Of a stretch of DNA of 64,000 nucleotides, positions 17,359-26,370 are shown piece after piece. The notes below the pieces were generated by a model. That model was not told the origin of the DNA. It did not search any database and was given only the letters and a program-made list of their open reading frames with translations. Each line of letters opens with the position of its first letter. Positions within the stretch are counted from its first letter, which is position 1. The stretch comes from Hyphomicrobiaceae bacterium (GTDB taxonomy: Bacteria; Pseudomonadota; Alphaproteobacteria; Rhizobiales; Ancalomicrobiaceae), in the NCBI GenBank assembly GCA_016793065.1, contig JAEULV010000050.1, positions 1-64,000 of the forward strand. Reading direction: 5' to 3'. Made by a program: the position numbers and the translations under genes.

Positions 17359-18735
17359 TCAGGATCGCGCCGCGTCCCGCTCGGCCAGCTTGCCGGTGAC
17401 GCGGTAGCAGCTGATCATCGCCGCGGTGCCGAATACGATCGCGCCGACGCCCTGGCCGACCAGCACGCCATAGGCGCCGCCATAGCGCGCCCCCAGCCAG
17501 ACGAACGGGATCGTCCCCAGCGTCGCCTTGCCCCAGTTGAACAGCGTCGACAGCGCCGGAAAGCCGAGGTTGTTGAAGGCGGCATTGGCGACGAACAGGA
17601 ACCCGTTGAACAGGAACGAGCCGGCAATCAGCGCGCAGAAACTGTCGACCAGCATCGCCGCGTCGCCGCCGATCCCGAACACCTGGATAATCCAGCCGCG
17701 CAATCCGAACAGCAGCGCCCAGGCGACGAGCGAGTAGCCGGCGATCAGCACGAACGAGTCGGTCATCGCCCGCTGGACCCGGTCGTAGCGCCTGGCGCCG
17801 AGGTTTTGCCCCAGGATCGGGCCGATCGCGCCAGACAGGGCGAAGAGCGCCCCGAACGCCACCGGGATGAGGCGCCCGATCACGGCCCAGCCCGCCACGG
17901 CATCGTCGCCGAACGGCGCCAGCGCCGATGTGATGTAGGCATTGCCGACCGGCGTCGCGACATTGGTCAGCACGGCCGGCACGGCAATCGCCGCAAGCGC
18001 CCGCGCGTCGCCGAGGGCATCGCCGAGCGAGGTCCGCCCGACGAGATCATGCACCTTGACCGCGCCGTGCAGGCCGACGCCGAGCAGGGCGAGCCGCGAG
18101 AACAGCGTCGCGATCGCCGCGCCGGTGACGCCGAGGTCAAACCCGAAGATCAGGATCGGATCGGCGATCGCCGCGACGATGCCGCCCGACAAGGTCACCA
18201 TCATCGACCGGCGCGCGTCGCCGACCGACCGTAGGATCGCCGAGAAGATCATGCCGAGGATCATGATCGGCGTCGACGGCAGCACGATGCGCAGGAACCC
18301 GAGCGCGATCTCGTGGGTCACGCCGGTGGCGCCGAGAAGCGTCAGCGCCGGCCCGAGCAGCGGCCACAACACCGCCGAGAGCACCGCCATCAGCCCGAAC
18401 GACAGCATCAGGCTCGACGCCGCCAGCCGCCGCGCCTTCGTCCGGTCGCCGGCGCCGATGGCCCGACTGACCAGTGCCGCGGCGGCAATGGTGAAGCCGA
18501 TGCCAATCGAGATGAGGAAGAACAGCAAGGTCCCGGCATAGCCAATCGCCGCCGCCAGCTCCGCCTGACCGAGCTGGGCGATGTAGAACAGGTTGAGGAA
18601 GTCGACGATGAAGATCGCGACAAGCCCCAGCGAGCCGGTCGCGGCCATCACCGCCACATGCCGCATGGTCGAACCGACGGTGAAGGCCGCGGGTGCCGTC
18701 GCCGGCGGAGCGGAAGGACGCGAGGAAGTGGTCAA
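17359..18735 (-). CDS. MATE family efflux transporter
   Basis: A sodium- or proton-driven multidrug and toxin extrusion transporter in the inner membrane. With the TTG start proposed here (GGAAGG about 9 bases upstream) it has 458 residues and about 12 membrane helices in two halves. Typical elements are IDFLNLFYIAQLGQAELAAA in the first half, IGAGDRTKARRLA in the loop, and GPILGQNLGARRYDRVQRAM in the second half, the usual MATE GxxxGQxxGA pattern. An ATG at 18666 would give 435 residues and would remove only a Ser/Pro/Ala-rich leader of 23 residues. The substrate is unknown. Upstream lies a 420-bp region without a convincing gene. Confidence 0.92.
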   Translation of the reverse strand: MTTSSRPSAPPATAPAAFTVGSTMRHVAVMAATGSLGLVAIFIVDFLNLFYIAQLGQAELAAAIGYAGTLLFFLISIGIGFTIAAAALVSRAIGAGDRTKARRLAASSLMLSFGLMAVLSAVLWPLLGPALTLLGATGVTHEIALGFLRIVLPSTPIMILGMIFSAILRSVGDARRSMMVTLSGGIVAAIADPILIFGFDLGVTGAAIATLFSRLALLGVGLHGAVKVHDLVGRTSLGDALGDARALAAIAVPAVLTNVATPVGNAYITSALAPFGDDAVAGWAVIGRLIPVAFGALFALSGAIGPILGQNLGARRYDRVQRAMTDSFVLIAGYSLVAWALLFGLRGWIIQVFGIGGDAAMLVDSFCALIAGSFLFNGFLFVANAAFNNLGFPALSTLFNWGKATLGTIPFVWLGARYGGAYGVLVGQGVGAIVFGTAAMISCYRVTGKLAERDAARS

Positions 18736-19090
18736 GGGCGGGCCTTCCGGCAAATGACGAGGGAGGGGAGGGCAACAGGCGGATTTTGCCGGCGATTCGC
18801 CGAGGCGGCTGGCGCCCGCGTCGAATGCCCGACGGCATCGGCCAAGGCATCGGCCGTTCCGCCCGCGTTTCCCCCGTGGCCGAAGGAAGCGACAACGCGA
18901 CAGGCGGATCACCGATCGAACGCGGCAACGACGGTTCGCCCATGATTTCGCATGGTCTTGTTACGTCTGCGCGATGGCGACGGATCGCAACCCGGTGATT
19001 CGGACTTTTCGGCACCGCTCGCGCTGAAGTGATCGCCTGTCGGGCGCCGCGCGGCAATACGCGGCCTCAATCCGGCGCATCCAAACGGAA
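18736..19090. other. Intergenic region upstream of the MATE gene, no gene seen
   Basis: This 355-bp stretch holds open frames on both strands but none has a family resemblance, a good start signal or normal composition. It should contain the promoter of the minus-strand MATE gene. No repeat or RNA structure was recognised apart from the terminator at its right edge. Confidence 0.5.
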
Positions 19091-19123
19091 GAAGGGCGCT
19101 GGAGCCAAGCTCCAACGCCCTTC
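19091..19123 (-). terminator. Intrinsic terminator of the small lipoprotein gene
   Basis: A 14-bp stem with one G-T mismatch (GAAGGGCG-TGGAG against CTCCA-CGCCCTTC, loop about 5 bases) lies 32 bp downstream of the stop of the minus-strand lipoprotein gene. On the minus strand it is followed by TTCCGTTT. This is a convincing intrinsic terminator. Confidence 0.75.
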
Positions 19124-19155
19124 AAACTGTCCAGGAATGCTGCGGCGAACCGCAA

Positions 19156-19263
19156 TCAGCCCTTGGTCACGACCGGAGCCGGCGGGGCCTTCGAGGCGCA
19201 GCCAGCAACCGACATCGCGCCGAGAACGGCAACGCAAGCGACGATAACACGAAGAGTCTTCAT
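19156..19263 (-). CDS. Very small lipoprotein, 35 residues
   Basis: A short gene. The product is a 35-residue pre-lipoprotein: basic start MKTLRV, hydrophobic core IVACVAVLGAM, and a lipobox SVAGC, so the mature lipid-anchored peptide would have only 14 residues (CASKAPPAPVVTKG). GGAGG lies 7 bases before the ATG and an intrinsic terminator follows, so this is a complete small transcription unit. A lysine/proline-rich mature peptide of this size is expected to be anchored in the outer or inner membrane leaflet. I do not recognise a named family; entericidin-type peptides are similar in size but differ in sequence. Confidence 0.8.
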   Translation of the reverse strand: MKTLRVIVACVAVLGAMSVAGCASKAPPAPVVTKG

Positions 19264-19573
19264 ATTAATTCCTCCGCGAAGAGATGTGACGTGAGCGAAA
19301 CTAATCACCCATGGTTAATGAGGGATTAATAGGCGAGAAAAGCTAGTGGGAGATTTTTAACCATCGCCATGTCGCCAGTGCCTGTTGCCGAAATATCACG
19401 AAACACTCCTGCCGAAGCGTCACCAGCCGCGAGAACCCGCCCGGGTTGCCCCGAGTCCGTGCGCCACGCGAACATTTCCGCGCGGCAACCGCGTTCTGTC
19501 TGGAAGCGCCGGAAACAGCCCTGTTGCGGGGCATTTGCCTGGTCCGGCGTGGCGAAATCCGCTCCGGCGGGCG
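19264..19573. other. Intergenic region between the small lipoprotein gene and tldD
   Basis: 310 bp with no supported gene. The 80 bp next to the lipoprotein gene (about 19280-19365) are AT-rich, with TTAAT repeats (GGTTAATGAGGGATTAATAG), and probably contain its minus-strand promoter. The remaining part lies after the tldD stop codon. Confidence 0.45.
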
Positions 19574-21007
19574 TCACGCCGCCCGCGCCGAGGTGCCGCC
19601 GACGGTGATTCCGTCCATCCGCACCGTTGGCTGGCCGACGCCGACCGGCACGCTCTGGCCCTGCTTGCCGCAGGTGCCGATGCCGGGATCGAGCGCCATG
19701 TCGTTGCCGATCATGCTGATTCGGCTCATGTCGGCCGGGCCGTTGCCGATCAGCATCGCCCCCTTCAGCGGCGCGCCGATCTTGCCGTTCTCGATTTTGT
19801 AGGCCTCGGTGCACTGAAACACGTATTTGCCGGAGGTGATGTCGACCTGCCCGCCGCCGAAATTCACCGCATAGACGCCGTCCTTGACCGAGGCGATGAT
19901 TTCCGCCGGCGTATGCGCGCCGTTGAGCATGTAGGTGTTGGTCATGCGCGGCATCGGAATGTGGCCATAGGACTGGCGCCGGCCGTTGCCGGTCGGCGCG
20001 ACGCCCATCAGCCGGGCATTCTGCCGATCCTGCATGAACCCGACCAGGATCCCGTCCTCGATCAGCGTCGTGCACTGGGTCGGCGTACCCTCGTCGTCGA
20101 TCGACAGCGACCCGCGCCGCGCCGCGATGGTGCCGTCATCGACCACGGTCACCCCCTTCGAGGCGACGCGCTGGCCCATCAATCCGGCGAAGGCCGAGGT
20201 CTTCTTGCGGTTGAAGTCGCCCTCAAGCCCATGCCCGACCGCCTCGTGCAACATCACCCCCGGCCAGCCGGGGCCGAGCACCACGTCGAACGTGCCCGCC
20301 GGCGCCGGCACCGCCTCGAGGTTCACCAGCGCCTGCCGCAGCGCCTCGTCCACCGCCGATTGCCAGGCATCGGTAGTGATGAACTGCGAAAACCCGTCGC
20401 GCCCGCCGGTGCCGTGCCCGCCCGCTTCCTGCCGCGAGCCGTCGCCGGCGACGATCGAGACGTTGAACCGCACCAGCGGCCGCACGTCGCGCACCCGGTG
20501 GCCGTCGGCGCGCAGGATCTCCACCACCTGCCACGACGCCGCCAGCGCCACCGACACCTGCCGCACGCGCGGATCGCGCGCCCGGGCAAAGGCGTCGATC
20601 TCGGCAAGCAGCCGCACCTTGTCCTCGAAGCTCGGCGCCCCGAGCGGATTTTCCTCGGAATAGAGCCGCGTGTTGGTCCGCGCCGGTGCGGCTGCATATT
20701 GGCCGGAATGCCCGCCCGCCACCGCCCGCACCGCATCCGCCGCCCGCTTCAGTGCCGCTTCCGAAATCTCGCCCGAATGGGCAAATCCGGCCGCCTCGCC
20801 GGCAATCGCCCGCAGTCCGAAGCCCTGCGTCGTGTCGAACGACGCCCCCTTCAGTCGGCCATTGTCGAACGACAGCGATTCGGACTGCTTGTATTCGAGA
20901 AACAGGTCGCCATCGTCCGCCCCCCGCAGCGCCTCGGCGGTGATCCGCAGGGCGGCATCCGGGTCGAGCCCGGTGGCGGCGAAAAGGTCGATTGCCGGAT
21001 GGGTCAT
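19574..21007 (-). CDS. tldD: Metalloprotease TldD
   Basis: One half of the TldD/TldE zinc protease, which trims peptides such as microcin B17 leader and CcdA. The 477-residue length fits. The metal-binding motif HExxxH is present as H254-E255-AVG-H259 (MLHEAVGHGLEGDF), and the C-terminal zinc-ligand cysteine region is GIGTCGKQGQSVPVG with GQPTVRMDGITVGG at the end. TldE (PmbA) lacks the HExxxH motif, so this is TldD rather than its partner, which is not in the window. In many Hyphomicrobiales tldD lies directly before the ctaC oxidase operon; here five kilobases with four other genes separate them. Confidence 0.96.
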   Translation of the reverse strand: MTHPAIDLFAATGLDPDAALRITAEALRGADDGDLFLEYKQSESLSFDNGRLKGASFDTTQGFGLRAIAGEAAGFAHSGEISEAALKRAADAVRAVAGGHSGQYAAAPARTNTRLYSEENPLGAPSFEDKVRLLAEIDAFARARDPRVRQVSVALAASWQVVEILRADGHRVRDVRPLVRFNVSIVAGDGSRQEAGGHGTGGRDGFSQFITTDAWQSAVDEALRQALVNLEAVPAPAGTFDVVLGPGWPGVMLHEAVGHGLEGDFNRKKTSAFAGLMGQRVASKGVTVVDDGTIAARRGSLSIDDEGTPTQCTTLIEDGILVGFMQDRQNARLMGVAPTGNGRRQSYGHIPMPRMTNTYMLNGAHTPAEIIASVKDGVYAVNFGGGQVDITSGKYVFQCTEAYKIENGKIGAPLKGAMLIGNGPADMSRISMIGNDMALDPGIGTCGKQGQSVPVGVGQPTVRMDGITVGGTSARAA

Positions 21008-21242
21008 GTCGGTCTCTCGGTTGATCTCGCCGGGAGTATCGGGCGCCGCCCCGCCCGGTTCAAGGGCCGGACGCGAATTGACCGTCAAGAACCGCCAGCC
21101 GGCCCCGAGCGGCCTCGACCGGCGGCGGTCGGTCGCGGCCGGTGCCCCGGCGTGATCGCATGCCTTGCAAAAGACCATTTGCCTGTGTTGAGGATGGATG
21201 AGCAACTCCGGCCGTCGGGCCGCGCCAGCAATCGGACGCCGC

Positions 21243-23360
21243 ATGCACAGCGCAACACCCGCGAATGATCGCGTCAGACGGCGTCATTGGCTCGCCCTCC
21301 CGCTGCTGCTCTGCCTCGTGCCCGCCACCGCCCGCGCCCAGTCCAGCCAGCCCCAGGGCGCCGCGAGCGACGATGCGCAAGCCTGCCTGTCCGGCGCCAC
21401 GGCCATTATCGCCGACCCGGAACTGACCACCACCGACGAACTGACGGACGCTTGCCGCCGCTTCGTCGCCACCCCGCCGGCCGATGCCGAGACCAACTAT
21501 CGCGCCGGCATGGTGTTCGATCGGGCGGGACACCTCGCCGACGCCGAAGCCGCCTTCGAGCGCGCCGTGGCGAGTGACCACGCCGGCGCCATGGTCGCCC
21601 TTGCCCGGATGCGGCGCGACGACGACGCCAAGGCCGCGACCACCCTGAACGAGCGCGCCGCCGCGCGCGGCAATGCAGAGGCGACGCTTGCCCTGGCCGA
21701 GGATCATCTGCACGGGCGCGGCCGCCCGCGCGACGTCGTCAAGGCCCGCGCCCTGCTTGAAGCCGCTGCCGCCAAGGGCGACGCCGGCGCCATGGTCCGC
21801 CTCGGCTGGATCCACGCCAACGGCTTCGGCATTGCCCGTAGCCGCGAAGCGGCGGTCGAATGGTTCCGCCGCGCCGCCGCCACCGGCGACCGGGCTGCCG
21901 GCCGGCTGCTGGCCGAGCAATACCTGCCGGGCCGCCTCGCCCCCGCGAACGCCGATGCCGCGATCGCCGAATTCGACCGGCTGGCGCGTGCCGGCGACCT
22001 GACCGCGATCCGCCGGCTGGCGGATCTGCTCGAAGGCGGTGTCGATGTTGCCCCCGATCCGGTCCGCCTCATCGCCTTGCGGCGGAAGCTGGCCCGTCTC
22101 GGCGAGGAAGTCGGCCCGAATCACGCCGCTTTCGACGATCGCCGCCGCTACGCCCAGATGCTGTGGAACGGCGAAGGCGCGAAGCCCGACCGCGACCAGG
22201 CCGTCCGCCTGTGGCCGCGCCCGGCCGAGGCACGCGGCGCCGACGATTGGCTGCGCCTCATCGCCTCCACCGCCACCGACGATCTCGTTGAGGCCGCGCG
22301 GGCGCTGCTCGACGGCGACGAACTGCCGCTCGATGTCGATGCCGCCGTCGAACGCTTGCGCGTCGCCGCCGATCGCGGCGATGCCCGCGCCCTGACCCTG
22401 CTCGCCGACCAGATGGTGGTATCGACCCCGGCGGCCGAGCTGCCGGCCACCATCGCGCTTTATGAGCGCGCCGCCGCCGCAGCGTCCCCGCAAGCCCGCC
22501 ATCGCCTCGCCACCTTCCTCTGGCGCGGCATGGGCGTGGCGAAGGACCCGCCCCGCGCCATCGCCCTGACCCGCGCCGCCGCCGAGACGGGCAATCGCGG
22601 CGCGCTCGCCGATCTCTATCGCCTCACCGCCGACGGCAGGGGAGTGCCGAAGGACGTGAAGGCCGCCGCCCGCCATTGGGTGCGCCTGCTGAAAATGCGC
22701 GGCGAACTGCCGAAAGGCACCAGTTACGAGGAAGCCGCCCGCCGTCTGGTGCAGGGGCTTGCCGAGGAGGCGCCCGACCTGCGCCGGGCGGCGCTGGCCG
22801 AATTGCGCCAGGCGCCGCTCGCGCCGCAACAACCACGGCGGGGACGCCTGTTGGAGGGCGATCTCGTCGGTGCCGCCTTCGCCGATCTCGCCCGCGACGG
22901 CAAGGCCGTCAGCCGCGACGAGCGCCTCGCCTGGCTCGAACTCGCCTCCGACGCCGGTGACCCGGAGGCCGGGTTCGAGTTGAGCCGCATGCATGCGCTG
23001 GGCGACGGCGCGCCGAAGGACCTCGCCAAGGCGCTCGCCCGGCTGATCGCGGCGAGCAAGGCAGGGCACTCCGGCGCCAGCGTCAGGCTGGTCGAGTTCT
23101 ACGACGAACAGACCGGTTCGCCGCAGTCCCCGGCCCTCGCCGCCGACCACGCCCTCCAGGCGCTGAAATCGCGCTATCTCGAACTTTCCGAACTGACCGG
23201 CCCGGTCGGGAAGGCGCGACCGGAGGTGCAGGCGGAAATCCGCAAGCGCCTCGCCGCGCTCGGCCACGCGTCGCCATCCGCCGATTGGCCGGGCCTCCTC
23301 GCCGCCATGACCAGCTATCGCGCCAAGGCCGAAAAGGCGCACAGGGAGGCCGAACAGTGA
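21243..23360 (+). CDS. Secreted Sel1-like/TPR repeat protein
   Basis: A 705-residue exported scaffold protein. From the ATG at 21243 it has a signal peptide (RRRHWLALPLLLCLVPATARAQ) and then Sel1-like/tetratricopeptide repeats over nearly the whole length. Recognisable units are GNAEATLALAEDHLHGRG, GDAGAMVRLGWIHANGFG, GDRAAGRLLAEQYLPG, RHRLATFLWRGMGVAKDPPR and AGFELSRMHALGDGAPKDL. Sel1 repeats mediate protein-protein contacts. Its stop codon overlaps the GTG start of the caspase-fold gene (GTGA) and that gene overlaps the next by ATGA, so all three are one translationally coupled operon. The link suggests that this protein binds or organises the peptidase partner in the periplasm. The specific function is unknown. 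Confidence 0.88.
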   Translation: MHSATPANDRVRRRHWLALPLLLCLVPATARAQSSQPQGAASDDAQACLSGATAIIADPELTTTDELTDACRRFVATPPADAETNYRAGMVFDRAGHLADAEAAFERAVASDHAGAMVALARMRRDDDAKAATTLNERAAARGNAEATLALAEDHLHGRGRPRDVVKARALLEAAAAKGDAGAMVRLGWIHANGFGIARSREAAVEWFRRAAATGDRAAGRLLAEQYLPGRLAPANADAAIAEFDRLARAGDLTAIRRLADLLEGGVDVAPDPVRLIALRRKLARLGEEVGPNHAAFDDRRRYAQMLWNGEGAKPDRDQAVRLWPRPAEARGADDWLRLIASTATDDLVEAARALLDGDELPLDVDAAVERLRVAADRGDARALTLLADQMVVSTPAAELPATIALYERAAAAASPQARHRLATFLWRGMGVAKDPPRAIALTRAAAETGNRGALADLYRLTADGRGVPKDVKAAARHWVRLLKMRGELPKGTSYEEAARRLVQGLAEEAPDLRRAALAELRQAPLAPQQPRRGRLLEGDLVGAAFADLARDGKAVSRDERLAWLELASDAGDPEAGFELSRMHALGDGAPKDLAKALARLIAASKAGHSGASVRLVEFYDEQTGSPQSPALAADHALQALKSRYLELSELTGPVGKARPEVQAEIRKRLAALGHASPSADWPGLLAAMTSYRAKAEKAHREAEQ

Positions 23361-24847
23361 TCGTCCGACCGACACGCTTTGCTCCCCGCCGGCTGATCCT
23401 GGCCCCGGTCATCGCCCTTGGCCTGATCGCCGCCATCGCCCTCGCGTCGGGCCTTGCCGCTTCCCGCGTCGCGGCGCAGTCGCCGCCGGCCGGGACCGCA
23501 TCCGATCCGACGGTGGACGGTCGCCGCAAGGCGGCGCTGTTGATCGGCATCAGCGACTATCGCGGCGCCGGCGCGCTGCGCAACCCGCAGAACGACGTCG
23601 CCGCCGTCGCCAGGCGCCTGTCGGCGATCGGCTTCGCCGTCACCGAACTGCGCAATGCCGGCAAGGCCGAGATCGAGGCGGCGATCACCGCCTTTGCCGC
23701 CAGTGCCGACGGCGCCGACATCGCGCTCGTTTATTATTCCGGCCATGGCGTGCAGATCGCCGGCGAGAACTACGCCCTGCCGGTCGACTACGACCCGGCC
23801 CGCCCGCCGCGCCCGCAACTGGTGTCGATCGGCTCGATGATCCAGCGCATCTCCGCCGGCGCCCGGGCGAAGATCGTCCTGCTCGATGCCTGCCGCAACA
23901 ATCCGTTCTTCGACAAGGCGGCGGTCGCCGAGCTGCGGCCCTCCGGCAAGGGCATGGCGCCGATCGCCGTCGATCTCGGCAGCGATGCCGACCGAGCCGG
24001 CAATGCCCAGGGCATCGTCGTCGGCTATGCCACCCAGTCCAACGACACCGCCGATGACGGCACCGGCGCGCTCAGCCCCTATGCCCAGGCGCTGCTGGCG
24101 GCCTCAAGCAATGCCGACGAGGACCTCAACACCATCCTCGTCCGCGCCGCCGGCATGGTGCTGGAAACCACCGGCGGTCGCCAGCATCCCGAACACCGCG
24201 TCGCCATGACCCAGCCGCTCTACCTGCTCGCCCGCAAGACGCCGCTGCAATGCGATGTGCTGGCGGCGGAAAGGGACAACAACATCTCGCTTGCCGGCGT
24301 CGAGTTCGACGCCATCGACGATGGACCCGCGCTTGCCGCCTGCGACGCCGACAGCCGCGCCAATCCCGACAATCCGCGCCTGCTGCACAATCTCGGCCGG
24401 GTGCTGGACAAGATCGGCCGTGACGCCGAGGCCGTCGCCACCTACGAGCGCGCCGCCGCCATGGGCTATGACTGGTCGATGAACAATCTCGGCGTCATGC
24501 ACCTCAGTGGCGAGGGCGTGCCGATGTCGCCGGTCAAGGCCCTCGGCTATTTCCGCGCCGCCTTCGATCGCGGCAATCGTCAGGCCCGGATCAACTATGC
24601 CGGCACCGATCTCGGCGAATTGTTCGCCGACGCCCCGCAGCGCACGCGCGTCCTGCAGGCGGCCCTGATCGCCGACGGCCAGTCGCTCGCGGCAAACGGC
24701 CGCTACGATGCCGCCACCCGCGCCGCGCTCGACGCCTTCAAATCCCGCCACGCCCTGACCGGCCCCGGCGCGACGCTGCAGGCGCTCGATCGCCTCGGTA
24801 TCGTCGCGGCGGTCTTCCAACCCGAATCGAAGGCCGAGGCGCGATGA
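23357..24847 (+). CDS. Secreted caspase-fold (peptidase C14) protein with TPR/Sel1 and C-terminal PG-binding-like region
   Basis: A 496-residue protein of the caspase/metacaspase clan. The GTG start at 23357 overlaps the previous stop codon. A signal-anchor sequence (APVIALGLIAAIALASGL) precedes the p20-like domain, residues 55-260. The catalytic dyad is H130 in YYSGHGVQIAGENYALP and C179 in LLDACRNNPFF, both in canonical context. Residues about 320-430 form TPR/Sel1-like repeats (NPRLLHNLGRVLDKIG, MNNLGVMHLSGEGVPMSP). The last 65 residues (IADGQSLAANGRYDAATRAA) resemble a peptidoglycan-binding-type helical domain. Caspase-like proteins of this layout in Hyphomicrobiales are exported or membrane-anchored, and their substrates are mostly unknown. 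Confidence 0.9.
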   Translation: MIVRPTRFAPRRLILAPVIALGLIAAIALASGLAASRVAAQSPPAGTASDPTVDGRRKAALLIGISDYRGAGALRNPQNDVAAVARRLSAIGFAVTELRNAGKAEIEAAITAFAASADGADIALVYYSGHGVQIAGENYALPVDYDPARPPRPQLVSIGSMIQRISAGARAKIVLLDACRNNPFFDKAAVAELRPSGKGMAPIAVDLGSDADRAGNAQGIVVGYATQSNDTADDGTGALSPYAQALLAASSNADEDLNTILVRAAGMVLETTGGRQHPEHRVAMTQPLYLLARKTPLQCDVLAAERDNNISLAGVEFDAIDDGPALAACDADSRANPDNPRLLHNLGRVLDKIGRDAEAVATYERAAAMGYDWSMNNLGVMHLSGEGVPMSPVKALGYFRAAFDRGNRQARINYAGTDLGELFADAPQRTRVLQAALIADGQSLAANGRYDAATRAALDAFKSRHALTGPGATLQALDRLGIVAAVFQPESKAEAR

Positions 24848-25824
24848 TCCCTTGCCGCCGCTCCCGTCTCGCCGCTCTTGCCGCCACGCTCCCGGCCCTG
24901 TTGGCGACGCCGGCCGGGCTCGCCGCCGAGCAGGCGCCGAAGCCGGAGGTCCATGTCTTCGAGATGACGGACGAATTGCCGCCCGTCCTGCGTGAACTCG
25001 GCCTTGCGGTCAATCCCGCCGGCTCGCTGACGCCGTATGACCGCGCGATGCCCAATCGCTGCTACTACTACGGCGACGGCGGCCAGGGGGTGGCCTTTTC
25101 CGACGACTTTTTCGAGCCCTACCGCGCCCGGGGCTTCACCCGCCTCAGCCTGTGCATGGGTCTCGTCGGCGGCATGAATTTCGATCCGGAGACCGGTCGG
25201 CCGATCCCGCGCTATTCCCTCGTCCGCCGTCCGCTGTTGATGCGCAAGGTGCTCGACGACGGCCTGACCGGCGACAACGAGGACAGCTTCATCGCCACCC
25301 TCGACTTGCCGCTTGCGGTGCCGGACTGCTTCCGCAATGCCACGCCCTACACCGATTGCAAGATCAACTTCGACATGTCGAGCGGCAAGCGCCTGCCGCC
25401 GGAAACGACCGCGACCTATCGCAAGCTCGGCGAAACCCTGGACCGGCTGCTGGCGAGCCTCGCCGCCGCGCCCGATTGCTCGTGGCGTCAAGCCGGCATG
25501 GAGCGCCCCGATTGCCGCCTGGCGATCGTCGACACCGAAGTCGATGCCTATCGCCCCGACGGCTATTACCTGAAGGATTTCGCCGCCGACTTCGCCGATG
25601 CCGCCCTGCGGCCGCCGGCGAAACTGACCGCGCTGTCGCAGGCGACCTTCTTTCATGTCGTCGATGCCCTGCCGCGCGGCTTCGGCTACGCCCTCTATGT
25701 CGAGGGGCCGGCGGGACCGGGTATTGCCGTCTCCGCCATCAAGCAAGGCCTCGACGGCACCGCCATCGCGCCGAAGATCGATGCGAAATCGCTGATCCGC
25801 AAACTGAACCTGCAAAAGAACTGA
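24844..25824 (+). CDS. Secreted protein of unknown function, third gene of the caspase operon
   Basis: I do not recognise the family. The 326-residue product has a signal peptide (RRSRLAALAATLPALLATPAGLAA), so it acts outside the cytoplasm. The mature part has six cysteines arranged in pairs (RCYYYGDGG, LSLCMGL, PDCFRN, TDCKINF, PDCSWRQ, PDCRLAI), a pattern that suggests disulfides. It contains the segment LRELGLAVNPAG and a central stretch VRRPLLMRKVLDDGLTG. Its ATG overlaps the caspase gene stop (ATGA), and the IalB gene converges 12 bp downstream. Its position implies a role with the Sel1 protein and the caspase-fold protein: substrate, inhibitor or anchor. That is inference only. Confidence 0.75.
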   Translation: MIPCRRSRLAALAATLPALLATPAGLAAEQAPKPEVHVFEMTDELPPVLRELGLAVNPAGSLTPYDRAMPNRCYYYGDGGQGVAFSDDFFEPYRARGFTRLSLCMGLVGGMNFDPETGRPIPRYSLVRRPLLMRKVLDDGLTGDNEDSFIATLDLPLAVPDCFRNATPYTDCKINFDMSSGKRLPPETTATYRKLGETLDRLLASLAAAPDCSWRQAGMERPDCRLAIVDTEVDAYRPDGYYLKDFAADFADAALRPPAKLTALSQATFFHVVDALPRGFGYALYVEGPAGPGIAVSAIKQGLDGTAIAPKIDAKSLIRKLNLQKN

Positions 25825-25836
25825 GCGCGCGGCGCG

Positions 25837-26370
25837 TCAGGGCAGCGCGTCGAAGCCCGGGCCGAAGCCGGTGAGCGAGATCGGAATGCCGATGCCCTCT
25901 TCAGGCGTGCGGAAGATGATGAACGTGGCGAGCTTGCCGTCGCGCAGCTGCTTCAGCAGCCCGTCCTCGAGGATCACCTCGGCGATGCAGCCATTGTCGA
26001 GGCAGCGGACGAAGCCGGCGCGGCCGACATCGGCATTGTCGACCTTGAGACCGAGGCCGGACGGCAGCAACACCCCGAGCGGCGCCAGCACCCGCAGGAT
26101 CCGCGCCTTCTTGTCGGCGGTCTTCAGCACGATCACCGACAGGCCGACATCGTTGCGGTCTTCCGCCGTGACGTTCTGGATCAGCGCGCACTGCTCGCCG
26201 CGCGACCCCGGCGGGGTGTCGCAACGGATCTGCCAGTCGCCGTGACTGGCCTTCACCTCGCCCTGCGCCAACGCCGGCGAAGCAAGACCGGCCAGCGCGA
26301 CGGACGCGAGACCAAGGGCGGCCAGGGTGAAACGGCGGGCAGGGCTCATCGGACGTCTCGCTCTCGTCAT
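25837..26370 (-). CDS. Invasion-associated locus B (IalB) family protein
   Basis: A secreted protein of the IalB family, 177 residues from the ATG at 26370 (ATG at 26349 is an alternative). After the signal peptide (TLAALGLASVALAGLASPALAQ) the mature domain shows the family pattern: HGDWQIRCDTPPGSRGEQCA, ALIQNVTAEDRNDVGLSVIV, FVRCLDNGCIAEVILED and TFIIFRTPEEGIGIPISL. Four cysteines are conserved. IalB of Bartonella aids erythrocyte entry, but homologues are widespread in free-living Hyphomicrobiales where the role is unknown. In related genomes it often sits between tldD and the oxidase operon, as here. Confidence 0.9.
   Translation of the reverse strand: MTRARRPMSPARRFTLAALGLASVALAGLASPALAQGEVKASHGDWQIRCDTPPGSRGEQCALIQNVTAEDRNDVGLSVIVLKTADKKARILRVLAPLGVLLPSGLGLKVDNADVGRAGFVRCLDNGCIAEVILEDGLLKQLRDGKLATFIIFRTPEEGIGIPISLTGFGPGFDALP

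Noticed and set aside
21060-23375. A 771-codon minus-strand frame opposite the Sel1-repeat gene
   Set aside because: Shadow of the Sel1 gene. Gly/Arg-rich, no coherent fold and no start signal.
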